This document shows, in pieces, positions 41,834 through 50,047 of a DNA stretch of 64,000 nt (positions are counted from its first letter, which is position 1; every line of letters begins with the position of its first letter). This DNA comes from Prevotella sp. (GTDB lineage Bacteria > Bacteroidota > Bacteroidia > Bacteroidales > Bacteroidaceae): contig JAFUFD010000074.1 of assembly GCA_017470055.1 (NCBI GenBank), positions 1 to 64,000 on the forward strand. Direction: 5' to 3'. The notes under the pieces are model-generated. The model had not been told where the DNA came from. It did not search any database and saw only the letters and a program-made list of their open reading frames with translations. The translations under genes were made by a program, and so were the position numbers.

Positions 41834-43039
41834 CTACCATCGTGAGGTGGCTCCTCCGCCTCCGAAACTGCCGCCACCGAAACTACCTCCGCCGAAGCCT
41901 CCGTCACCCCACGAACTGCCTCTCCCTCCACCGCCAGAGTAGAATGTCCCTCCGTTGGAAGATTCCTCATAGAATGGGTTGGACTTGATGGTTGCCATAT
42001 TAAGGGTACTTAGCCACTGGTATTTGTTGTTGAGTTTGAGGAAGAAGACACACCAGGCGATGAAGAACAGCATATACATGCCGACGGTGGTGATGATCTC
42101 CTCGTCAATCTCGTCACTTTGACTCGATAGGGATGACATCTCCGGCATCTCCTTCTTCTGCATGGTGGCATAAATAGCCTTGGTCAGGTAGAGCATACCG
42201 CTGTCGGGCATCTCGGCTCGCATGGCAGGAACCACATATTCTTGTTGCAATCGGTGACACTCCACATCCGTCAAGTCGCCTTCCAAGCCTCTGCCTGGTG
42301 ACATGTTGATACTATGGTCGAGGTACCCAACCACGATCATCAGACCACGGTCATTCCTGCCGACACCATATTTATTACCCACATCCTGTGCAAAGCGGAA
42401 GGGATCGTCGTTCTCGATGTGGTTGACTACAATGACGACCGATTGGATATCCATCTCAGTCTCCAGTTGCTTGAGGGTTATGTTCATCTGGTCGACCGTA
42501 TTCTGGTCAAGCACATGGTCTGGGTTTGACACATATTGAGTGGCATCCTGTAGATAGGGGATGGGAATCGTCTCAGCATTCCAGTAGCGGGTACCCGTCT
42601 CACTCATAACAGTGGTCGCAGGTGTCTCTTCCTCAAAGGGTAACGATGCCGTACAGCATGTCACAGCACTCGTCACGCCAATGACAAAGACCCAGCCCCA
42701 TGCCTTCCGTGCCTTGCTCCATGCAGGATTCATTTTCTCCCACACATTGATAATCTGGCGACGCTTGCTGTTGTATTCACGAGCCAAAGCCTGATAGCGT
42801 TTGGAATACTGCCGTCTGTTGTAAGATGAGGTGAGGTTCCACCCTGACTGGTTGTTCTCCATGTCATAGGCGTCCTCCAATGCACGAATCGCATCATTGT
42901 ACCGGCTGGTCAGTTGGTTGATGTCTGACGACTTCTTCATCAAAGCCGTGCCAGGTGTGTAGTCCCATTTTCGTGTTACTCCATACCCACCTGCCACCAG
43001 AATGGCTATAAATCCGAGGAAATAGATGAATGTCGTCAT
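41834..43039 (-). CDS. TPM-domain membrane protein (partner of LemA)
   Basis: A 401-residue protein with one N-terminal helix (4-22), another at about 115-135, a TPM domain in the middle (DQNTVDQMNITLKQLETEMDIQSVVIVVNHI ... FAQDVGNKYGVGRNDRGLMIVVGYLDHSINMSPGRGLEG), a helix at about 322-340 and a Gly/Ser-rich C-terminus (GGGGRGSSWGDGGFGGGSF). This matches the YgcG-type TPM proteins that travel with LemA in many bacteria. Role is thought to be membrane or stress related but is not defined. Confidence 0.85.
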   Translation of the reverse strand: MTTFIYFLGFIAILVAGGYGVTRKWDYTPGTALMKKSSDINQLTSRYNDAIRALEDAYDMENNQSGWNLTSSYNRRQYSKRYQALAREYNSKRRQIINVWEKMNPAWSKARKAWGWVFVIGVTSAVTCCTASLPFEEETPATTVMSETGTRYWNAETIPIPYLQDATQYVSNPDHVLDQNTVDQMNITLKQLETEMDIQSVVIVVNHIENDDPFRFAQDVGNKYGVGRNDRGLMIVVGYLDHSINMSPGRGLEGDLTDVECHRLQQEYVVPAMRAEMPDSGMLYLTKAIYATMQKKEMPEMSSLSSQSDEIDEEIITTVGMYMLFFIAWCVFFLKLNNKYQWLSTLNMATIKSNPFYEESSNGGTFYSGGGGRGSSWGDGGFGGGSFGGGSFGGGGATSRW

Positions 43040-43048
43040 GCCGAAGTC

Positions 43049-43795
43049 CTATTTCTCGTGCCAGAACTCCCAACTGGCAAAAGCCTGTAATAGCAGCATC
43101 TCCAGTCCGTTTTTCACGTTGGCGCCGTATTCGGCACCACGTTTCATGAACAGCGTCTCATCGGGATTATAGATAAGGTCGTAGAGAATGGTGTGTGAGT
43201 CCATCGCCTCGTAAGGCAGTTCTGGGCAATATTCTGTTTTGGGATACATACCTACGGGGGTGCAGTTGACTATCACATTGTACTCTTTCACAATCTCAGG
43301 GGTGATGTTCTTATACTGGATGGTATCAGGACGCTCATACCGGCTGACGAAAACGGTCTCTAACCCCAGGTTGTGTAATCCGTAGTCTATTGCCTTGGAG
43401 GCTCCGCCAGTTCCCAGAATCAATGCCTTTTGATGCCATTTCTTGTCAAGCATGGGCTCAATGCTCTTGGTAAAGCCAATGACATCGGAGTTATATCCTT
43501 TCAACTCTGTCTTGTTGCCCCGATGCGTGACGCGGATGACATTCACCGCGCCGATAGCACGTGCCTCTGGTGAGATATTATCCAGGAAAGGAATCACTTT
43601 CTCCTTGTATGGGATAGTCACGTTGAGTCCTTTCAACTCGGGATTAGAGCCAAGCACTTCTGGGAGTGCGTCAATGTTGGGAATCTCATAGTTCTCATAC
43701 ACGGCGTCAATGCCCTCATCCTGAAACTTCTGATTGAAGTAACTGATGGAGAATGAGTGTCCCAAAGGGTAACCGATTAGTCCGTACTTGTCCAT
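43049..43795 (-). CDS. aroE: Shikimate dehydrogenase
   Basis: A 248-residue NADPH-dependent enzyme reducing 3-dehydroshikimate. Start at 43795 (MDKYGLIGYPLGHSFS) because SFSISYFN follows the standard N-terminal strand. Substrate residues are seen in LKGLNVTIPYKEKV with the catalytic Lys, GAVNVI and YNSDVIGF; the nucleotide-binding segment is ALILGTGGASKAIDYGL. It is shorter than most AroE (about 270), as is usual in Bacteroidetes. It is downstream of menG with a 13-base gap. Confidence 0.92.
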   Translation of the reverse strand: MDKYGLIGYPLGHSFSISYFNQKFQDEGIDAVYENYEIPNIDALPEVLGSNPELKGLNVTIPYKEKVIPFLDNISPEARAIGAVNVIRVTHRGNKTELKGYNSDVIGFTKSIEPMLDKKWHQKALILGTGGASKAIDYGLHNLGLETVFVSRYERPDTIQYKNITPEIVKEYNVIVNCTPVGMYPKTEYCPELPYEAMDSHTILYDLIYNPDETLFMKRGAEYGANVKNGLEMLLLQAFASWEFWHEK

Positions 43796-43808
43796 AATTT
43801 CTTTTCCT

Positions 43809-44540
43809 TTATTTTGTTGCGAAATACATTGTGCAGATACCAAAGGTCAATCGCTGGAACTTTGCCTCGCTGAATCCTGCGCCTTTGAGGATCTCCGTCA
43901 TCTGCTCTCCTTGTGGGAAAGCCTCAATGGTCTTGGTGAGATATGAATAGGCGGCAGTGTCCTTGGATACCAGTCTGCCATAAATTGGCAGTACCGTATG
44001 GGAATAGATGTGAAAGAGTTGCCTCATGGGAAACTTGACGGGTGTCGTCAGTTCGACAATACTCAGATGTCCCCCGGTTTTCAGCACCCTGCACATCTCT
44101 TTCAGTCCTTGGTCGAGGTCAGAGAAGTTACGAATGCCAAAGGCGGCTGTCACAGCGTCATAGGTCTCGTCAGCGTATGAGAGGTGCAGACAGTCTTCCT
44201 TCTCAAAGGAGATAATGTCCTGCAATCCCTTATCGGCAACTTTCTTCCGTCCAATATCCATCATGCCCTCACTGATATCGGCGCCCACTAACTGGGTAGG
44301 GCTCAATATCTCTGCGGCGAGAATGGCGAAGTCGCCTGTTCCTGTCGCCATGTCGAGGATGCGCTGTGGCTGGTAGGGAGCCAGTTGGCGGATCGCCTTC
44401 TTGCGCCATCCACGGTCGATGTCCCATGAGAGACGATGGTTGAGCGTGTCATAGGTGGGAGCGATGTTGTCGAACATCTGCTCCACCTGTGTCGTCTTCT
44501 CTCCCTCGTGATAGGGCTTTATCGTCTCTTGCTGGTACAT
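43809..44540 (-). CDS. menG: Demethylmenaquinone methyltransferase
   Basis: A 243-residue SAM-dependent methyltransferase for the final step of menaquinone synthesis (UbiE family). The SAM motif is [17 protein letters not shown] near residue 60, with [24 protein letters not shown] and [25 protein letters not shown] after it, all classic. menA lies 12 kb away in this window. The gene follows purC by 24 bases on the same strand. Confidence 0.92.
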   Translation of the reverse strand: MYQQETIKPYHEGEKTTQVEQMFDNIAPTYDTLNHRLSWDIDRGWRKKAIRQLAPYQPQRILDMATGTGDFAILAAEILSPTQLVGADISEGMMDIGRKKVADKGLQDIISFEKEDCLHLSYADETYDAVTAAFGIRNFSDLDQGLKEMCRVLKTGGHLSIVELTTPVKFPMRQLFHIYSHTVLPIYGRLVSKDTAAYSYLTKTIEAFPQGEQMTEILKGAGFSEAKFQRLTFGICTMYFATK

Positions 44541-44564
44541 ATTCCTGGGTAGTCCTAAGTTGTC

Positions 44565-45518
44565 TTAGGATTTCCTTGACTTTAGGTAATCACTTACGTT
44601 CTTCTCGATGCGGGCGGCGATATCGTCGTTGTCACTTGCCTTCTCGAACTTCTCACCGATGATATGCTCATAGAGTTCAATATAGCGATCGCTGACGCTC
44701 TCCGCATATTCGTCTGTGATCTCGGGCATCACTTGTCCTGGCTCGTTCATGAAGTCATGCTCAATGAGCCATTGGCGTACAAACTCCTTGGAGAGTTGTT
44801 TCTGAGGCTCACCCTTGGCGAGTTTCTCCTCATAGCCGTCAGCATAGAAATAGCGGCTGGAGTCTGGGGTATGGATCTCGTCAATGAGGTACACCCTACC
44901 GTCACGCTTGCCAAACTCATACTTGGTGTCTACGAGGATGAGTCCTTGTTTCTTGGCAATCTCCTGACCACGGGCAAAGAGTTTGCGGGTGTAGTCTTCC
45001 ATCACGGCATAGTCCTCAGCACTGACGATGCCCTGTGCAATGATCTCCTCTTTGGAGATATTCAGGTCATGACCCTCGTCAGCCTTTGTCGTGGGAGTGA
45101 TGATAGGCTCTGGGAAACGCTCGTTCTCCTTCATGCCCTCAGGCAGTCTCACACCGCACAACTCACGGCATCCGTTCTTGTACTCACGCCAGGCAGAGCC
45201 TGTCAGGATGCTGCGGATAATCATCTCCACACGGAAGCCCTCACATTTCAGACCGACGGTCACCATGGGGTCGGGAGTGGCGAGTTTCCAGTTCGGACAG
45301 ATGTCGCTGGTGGCATCCAGGAACTTAGCGGCAATCTGGTTGAGTACCTGTCCCTTGAAAGGAATGCCCTTTGGCAAGATGACATCGAATGCCGAGATAC
45401 GGTCTGTCGCCACCATCACCATCAGGTCGTCGTTGATGTTATACACGTCACGGACTTTTCCGTGGTAAACGCTCTTTTGTCCTTCGAAATTGAAGTCAGT
45501 CTTTGTTAATGCTTTCAT
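44565..45518 (-). CDS. purC: SAICAR synthetase
   Basis: A 317-residue enzyme of purine synthesis joining CAIR and aspartate. Start at 45518 ([26 protein letters not shown]). Characteristic strings are [30 protein letters not shown], the [16 protein letters not shown] region and [11 protein letters not shown] near residue 195, followed by [12 protein letters not shown]. The long form with the C-terminal extension is usual in Bacteroidetes. Its first 23 bases overlap the end of phoH, so the two are co-transcribed. Confidence 0.94.
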   Translation of the reverse strand: MKALTKTDFNFEGQKSVYHGKVRDVYNINDDLMVMVATDRISAFDVILPKGIPFKGQVLNQIAAKFLDATSDICPNWKLATPDPMVTVGLKCEGFRVEMIIRSILTGSAWREYKNGCRELCGVRLPEGMKENERFPEPIITPTTKADEGHDLNISKEEIIAQGIVSAEDYAVMEDYTRKLFARGQEIAKKQGLILVDTKYEFGKRDGRVYLIDEIHTPDSSRYFYADGYEEKLAKGEPQKQLSKEFVRQWLIEHDFMNEPGQVMPEITDEYAESVSDRYIELYEHIIGEKFEKASDNDDIAARIEKNVSDYLKSRKS

Positions 45519-46473
45519 TGTTATCTTTGTTTTGTTTCTCTTTGTCGAATCGTTCGTAGGCATTGACGATGCGGGTTACCAGTTTGTGGCGTACGATGTC
45601 CTTACGATCCAGTTCCACCACACCGATACCCTCGATGTCCTTTAATATACGCAATGCCTCCACCAGTCCGCTCTTCTGCTCACGGGGCAAGTCTATCTGT
45701 GTCATGTCTCCCGTGATAATCATCTTCGTGTTCCATCCCATGCGGGTTAGGAACATACGGATCTGCTGGGGAGTGGTGTTCTGCGCCTCGTCGAGGATGA
45801 CGACGGCGTCACTCAGTGTCCTGCCTCGCATAAAAGCAAGTGGGGCAATCTGGATAACATGTTTCTCCATCATGTCCTGCAATTTCACTTGGGGCAGCAT
45901 GTCCTCCAATGCGTCATACAACGGCTGCAGATACGGATCAATCTTGTCTTTCATGTCACCAGGCAGGAATCCCAGTTTCTCTCCAGCCTCTACGGCAGGG
46001 CGGGAGAGGATGATTTTCTTCGCTGTCTTGTCCTTCAGAGCCTTCACGGCAAGGGCGATAGAGAGGTAGGTCTTTCCTGTTCCTGCAGGTCCGACGGCGA
46101 ACACCATGTCGTTCTGCTCGTAGGCATCAATCAGTTTCTGTTGATTTTCCGATCTCGCCTTGATGGAACGTCCAGACATGGAGTAGCATACTACTCCCTC
46201 TGGCACCTCGTCTTTCGTGCGGTGTCCCTTGATGATGTCCAGGATGTCCTCCTCCTTCAGCGAGTTGAAACGTAGCACATGCTGGCGCATCTTCTCGGCA
46301 CTCTCCTCGAAGGCTGCCATCTGCTCCTCGTCGCCCAGGATGCGGATGACATTATCACGAGCCACAATCCTCAGTTTGGGATACAAGGCACGCATCATCT
46401 GCAAATGAGCATTCCCCGTTCCATAGAAAACGACGGGGTCTATATCCTCTAATACAATATGCTTCTCTATCAA
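45496..46473 (-). CDS. phoH: PhoH-family ATPase
   Basis: A 325-residue P-loop ATPase linked to phosphate stress and RNA metabolism. The proposed start is a TTG at 46473 ([18 protein letters not shown]): the in-frame ATG at 46686 would add 71 residues made mostly of a repeated LTKISS-type peptide, encoded by 21-bp tandem repeats, and would lie upstream of the promoter at 46500-46531. Walker A is [17 protein letters not shown], Walker B is [11 protein letters not shown], and [19 protein letters not shown] follows. Overlaps purC by 23 bases. Confidence 0.88.
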   Translation of the reverse strand: MIEKHIVLEDIDPVVFYGTGNAHLQMMRALYPKLRIVARDNVIRILGDEEQMAAFEESAEKMRQHVLRFNSLKEEDILDIIKGHRTKDEVPEGVVCYSMSGRSIKARSENQQKLIDAYEQNDMVFAVGPAGTGKTYLSIALAVKALKDKTAKKIILSRPAVEAGEKLGFLPGDMKDKIDPYLQPLYDALEDMLPQVKLQDMMEKHVIQIAPLAFMRGRTLSDAVVILDEAQNTTPQQIRMFLTRMGWNTKMIITGDMTQIDLPREQKSGLVEALRILKDIEGIGVVELDRKDIVRHKLVTRIVNAYERFDKEKQNKDNNESINKD

Positions 46474-46499
46474 AATAACGTTATTTCTTAATGAGATTG

Positions 46500-46531
46500 C
46501 AAAATTACGAATAAATGAGGGAATTACCAAA
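46500..46531 (-). promoter_or_regulatory. Promoter of phoH
   Basis: Minus-strand TAATTTTG (46507-46500) and TTTG (46531-46528), 20 bases apart. It decides the phoH start, since the longer frame begins upstream of it. Confidence 0.6.
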
Positions 46532-46559
46532 AGAATTTTGAGTTTTCTCAAATGAGGCT

Positions 46560-46685
46560 TTTTCGTGAGAAGGCTATTAATTTTCGTGAGAAGGCTACTA
46601 ATTTTCGTGAGTGGGCTACTAATTTTCGTGAGTGGGCTACAAATAAGAATTCCCAGCATGGGAATTTTCGTGAGGAGCCTCCTCA
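46560..46685. repeat. 21-bp tandem repeat upstream of phoH
   Basis: Four contiguous copies of TTTTCGTGAGNNGGCTANNAA (46560-46580, 46581-46601, 46602-46622, 46623-46643), then a 21-base stretch with the palindrome GAATTCCCAGCATGGGAATT, and a fifth partial copy starting 46665. The region 46474-46788 otherwise holds no gene, only the two promoters. Confidence 0.9.
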
Positions 46686-46773
46686 CAACAGCAAGGGAAT
46701 AGTTTTTTATTCTATATAGCCGATGCTGAGTGTTATTAATCCTAAATCATTCGCTTTTTACAAAGAAAATGTG

Positions 46774-46781
46774 TACCTTCG
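46774..46781 (+). promoter_or_regulatory. Possible -7 box of the DUF5715 gene
   Basis: TACCTTCG, one mismatch to TAnnTTTG, only eight bases before the ATG at 46789; it would give a near-leaderless message. Confidence 0.4.
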
Positions 46782-46788
46782 CAGCCAA

Positions 46789-47514
46789 ATGAAGATAACA
46801 AAGAATAGATATCTGTTGGGGTTCGCTGTCACACTGGTGCTTCTGGCGATTGTCAAGGCAATATTCCCCAGTGTGGCAGAGCCTGTCAATCGTCAACTGG
46901 CGACCACCAATGAGGTGCGAGAGCAGGCTGCCCTTGTTCAGCAGCCACAGATTACTGACGGCAAGAAGCACCGTATCTGGGGTGTTCGTAATTATAAGGA
47001 GTCATTCCCTGACAGTCAGGCGGTGCAGATCGTAGCGGCGGAGAAATGGGGGGTGCGCCCCGTGAAGAACCGTGAGGACGCGGAGATGCGCAAGAAGGAA
47101 CTGGTGTATGTGGGGGCAAGTCCCTATTATCATGTGGACCCGCTGTATAGTTCCATCCCGTATCTGGTGCCTCGTGCCGCCGTCCTTTTGGAGGATATCG
47201 GAAAGGCTTTCTATGACAGCCTGTACGTGAAGGGCGTTCCCCTGAACCAGTTGATCGTCACCAGTGTGTTGCGCTCTGAGTCGGATGTGGAAAAACTGCG
47301 CCGAAGAAATGGTAATGCGACGGAGCGCAGTTGCCATCTCTTCGGTACGACTTTTGATATTTGCTATAATCGGTATCACCCTGTCACCCAGCCAGTTCGT
47401 GACGACACTTTAAAGTGGATACTCTGTGAAGTCTTGCGTGACAAAAGAGCCGAAGGGCGCTGTTATATCAAGTATGAGGTGAAGCAAGGGTGCTTCCACA
47501 TGACCGTCCGTTAA
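46789..47514 (+). CDS. DUF5715 family protein (M15-peptidase-like)
   Basis: A 241-residue protein with an N-terminal membrane anchor or signal (residues 7-25). The start at 46789 fits the nearby promoter box; the longer frame adds 22 residues. The C-terminal half has SVLRSESDVEKLRRRNGNATERSCHLFGTTFDI, which resembles the D-Ala-D-Ala carboxypeptidase (M15) pattern with the SxxR and H...FD elements of DUF5715. It probably acts on or binds peptidoglycan in the periplasm, by inference. It converges with thrC and overlaps its stop by four bases. Confidence 0.7.
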   Translation: MKITKNRYLLGFAVTLVLLAIVKAIFPSVAEPVNRQLATTNEVREQAALVQQPQITDGKKHRIWGVRNYKESFPDSQAVQIVAAEKWGVRPVKNREDAEMRKKELVYVGASPYYHVDPLYSSIPYLVPRAAVLLEDIGKAFYDSLYVKGVPLNQLIVTSVLRSESDVEKLRRRNGNATERSCHLFGTTFDICYNRYHPVTQPVRDDTLKWILCEVLRDKRAEGRCYIKYEVKQGCFHMTVR

Positions 47515-48836
47515 CGGCTCATCAGGAAGCGCTTGAAGTCTGCAAACTCCTTGGTCATCTCCACGCTTTGCTTCTGTCCTCTCATGAAGGCGGCAAGGCG
47601 TTCGGGTATCTCCACATCACCACCGATGATGCTGTCTACCGTCTCCTTGAACTTAGCGGGATGTGCCGTCTCACAGAACACGCCGACCTCTCCGTCCTTG
47701 AGTCCCTCTTGCAGGGCACGATAGCCGCAGGCACCATGCGGGTCAAGGATATATCCTGTCTCGGCATAGCACTGGCGCATCGTCTCACGAATCTGCTCAT
47801 CGTTGTAGGTCGCACCACTGATCAGTGCCGTGATGCGCTCATGGCTCTTATCGTAGAGGTCATAGATACGGGCAAAGTTAGAGGGATCACCCACGTCCAT
47901 CGCATTGGCGAGTGTCTGTACGGAAGCCTTGGGCTCGTACTTACCCGTCTGCAGGTATTTATAGAAGATGTCGTTGGCGTTATTGGCGGCGATGAAACGC
48001 TTGATAGGCAGTCCCATCTCATGTCCGAACAAGGCGGAGCAGATATTACCGAAGTTACCACTGGGTACGCACATCACCAGATGGTCTGCCTTGCCCAAAG
48101 CCTTCATCCGCGCATAGGCATTGAAATAGTAGAAAGCCTGTGGCAGGAAACGGGCGACATTGATACTGTTGGCAGAGGTCAGTTTCATGTGCTGGTTCAG
48201 TTCCTCGTCCATGAAAGCCGACTTCACGAGAGCCTGGCAGTCGTCGAAGACACCATCCACCTCAATGGCGGTGATATTCTTGCCGAGCGTCGTAAACTGG
48301 CTCTCCTGTATCTTACTCACCTTTCCTTTGGGATAGAGCACGTAGACGTGGATGCCCTCCACGCCGAGGAAACCGTTGGCAACGGCACTGCCTGTGTCGC
48401 CACTGGTGGCCACGAGGACGTTGACCTGCTGGTGTGTTGCTGTGGTACAGCAACCAGCAGAACTGCGACGGATAAAATACTGTAATAGCCTTGCCATGAA
48501 ACGAGCCCCTACATCTTTGAAGGCGAGGGTAGGACCATGGAAGAGTTCCAGGGTGTAGATATTCTCCTTGACCTTTACCACAGGGCAGTCGAACGACAGG
48601 GTATCATACACGATGCTCTTCAGTGCCTCAGCCTCCACGTCCTCACCGAAGAAAGCGTCGGCGACGGTATAGGCGATCTCTTGGAAACTCTTGGTCTCAA
48701 TGGTGTCGAAGAACTCTTTGGACAGTGGCTTGATGCGTTCAGGCATATAAAGCCCACGGTCCTCGGCGAGTCCTTTCACTACTGCTTTCTGCAGGTCGGC
48801 TATGGGAGCCTTTCCGTTTGTACTGTAGTATTTCAT
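47511..48836 (-). CDS. thrC: Threonine synthase
   Basis: A 441-residue PLP enzyme turning O-phosphohomoserine into threonine. The N-terminus MKYYSTNGKAP and the PLP lysine in FHGPTLAFKDVGARFM near residue 110 are diagnostic, followed by NVLVATSGDTGSAVANGF (phosphate-binding of PLP) and SANSINVARFLPQ. The DPHGACGYRAL region near residue 375 completes the domain. Third gene of the thrA-apgM-thrC operon, overlapping apgM by ATGA. Confidence 0.95.
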   Translation of the reverse strand: MKYYSTNGKAPIADLQKAVVKGLAEDRGLYMPERIKPLSKEFFDTIETKSFQEIAYTVADAFFGEDVEAEALKSIVYDTLSFDCPVVKVKENIYTLELFHGPTLAFKDVGARFMARLLQYFIRRSSAGCCTTATHQQVNVLVATSGDTGSAVANGFLGVEGIHVYVLYPKGKVSKIQESQFTTLGKNITAIEVDGVFDDCQALVKSAFMDEELNQHMKLTSANSINVARFLPQAFYYFNAYARMKALGKADHLVMCVPSGNFGNICSALFGHEMGLPIKRFIAANNANDIFYKYLQTGKYEPKASVQTLANAMDVGDPSNFARIYDLYDKSHERITALISGATYNDEQIRETMRQCYAETGYILDPHGACGYRALQEGLKDGEVGVFCETAHPAKFKETVDSIIGGDVEIPERLAAFMRGQKQSVEMTKEFADFKRFLMSR

Positions 48837-50044
48837 ATCTTCATCAGTTCGTTCATAAATTCATTCAGTCGGAGCAATCCGTATCCGCCACTCACACAAC
48901 TCTCCTCGTCATAGTGCTGCACCTCGTCAGGTGTGATGCCCTTGTGCCAGACGATAAACGGCACAGGCTCGTTGACGTGGATGCGGAGTTCGACGGGAGT
49001 GGGATGGTCGGGAAGGACAGTGACACAAACCTCCTCGTCCATTTGCTCAATAGCCTCAAGGATGGGTTTGATGAGCCGTTTGTCCAGATAGTCAATCGCT
49101 TTCAGTTTCAAGTCTAAGTCACCGTCATGACCAGCCTCGTCTGTCGCCTCCACATGTACGAAGACGAAATCGTCTTTCAGTAGTGCCTCGATAGCGGCTT
49201 TTGCCTTGCCCTCATAGTTGGTGTTGGCAAGACCTGTGGCACCCTCCACCTCAATGATGCGTAGTCCAGCATAATGCCCGATACCACGAATCAGGTCAAC
49301 GGCAGAGATAACGGCACCGCTCTTAATCTGCGGGTACTGCGCCATCAGTGTCTGCATAGACGGGCGATAGCCTCCGCTCCATGGCCAGATGCTGTTTGCC
49401 TGTCGCTCCCCCTTTGCCGCTTTGGCGATATTATAGGGATGCTTGGCAAGTAACTCTTGTGATTTTAGGATCAAGTCATTGATGAGGTCGGCAGTCTCCT
49501 GCGCCTCAGGGATCTCCGCTTTCACCAGCAACGGTCGCCATTCATCGTTGGGATGGTCATGGGGCGGATTGCAGATAATATGCTTGTTGCCACCCTTGAT
49601 GACAAGCAAGTGCCGATACTGGATGCCCGTGATGAACTTCACACGGTCATTGCCTAAGTGCTCATTCAGGTATTTGATGAGCACATCGGCATCAGCGGTC
49701 TCCAGATTACCGCCATTGTGGGTGATGATCTTCCCGTCCTCCAGCGTGATGATATTACAGCGGATGGCAAAATCGTCATCAGCCATCTCATAGCCGATAC
49801 TGGCGGCCTCCAACGGACCACGCCCCTCATACACCTTGTTCAGGTCATAGCCGAGGATTGCCGTGTTGGCAACTTCTGACCCCGGGGGGAATCCCTCTGG
49901 TACTGTGACCAGTCGTCCTGTACGTCCCTCCCTTGCCAGTCTTTCCATATATTCGGGACGGGCGTATTGCAGTAGCGTCTTACCACCTAAGCGTTCCACT
50001 TTGTGGTCAGCCATGCCGTCGCCAAGAATGATGATATGCTTCAT
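48833..50044 (-). CDS. apgM: Cofactor-independent phosphoglycerate mutase, archaeal type, or homoserine kinase replacement
   Basis: A 403-residue alkaline-phosphatase-superfamily protein. The metal-site motifs IILGDGMAD at the N-terminus, NTAILGYD (with the nucleophile region), VHVEATDEAGHDGDLDLK and PDHPTPVELRIH are those of ApgM/ThrH-like phosphoglycerate mutases. In Bacteroidales it sits between thrA and thrC, where no classical homoserine kinase is found, so it is widely suspected to phosphorylate homoserine. Both names should be kept in mind; the operon position is seen, the kinase role is inference. Confidence 0.85.
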   Translation of the reverse strand: MKHIIILGDGMADHKVERLGGKTLLQYARPEYMERLAREGRTGRLVTVPEGFPPGSEVANTAILGYDLNKVYEGRGPLEAASIGYEMADDDFAIRCNIITLEDGKIITHNGGNLETADADVLIKYLNEHLGNDRVKFITGIQYRHLLVIKGGNKHIICNPPHDHPNDEWRPLLVKAEIPEAQETADLINDLILKSQELLAKHPYNIAKAAKGERQANSIWPWSGGYRPSMQTLMAQYPQIKSGAVISAVDLIRGIGHYAGLRIIEVEGATGLANTNYEGKAKAAIEALLKDDFVFVHVEATDEAGHDGDLDLKLKAIDYLDKRLIKPILEAIEQMDEEVCVTVLPDHPTPVELRIHVNEPVPFIVWHKGITPDEVQHYDEESCVSGGYGLLRLNEFMNELMKI

Positions 50045-50047
50045 AGT

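Noticed and set aside
46474-46686. 71-residue N-terminal extension of PhoH
   Set aside because: It is made of translated 21-bp repeats and lies upstream of the phoH promoter.
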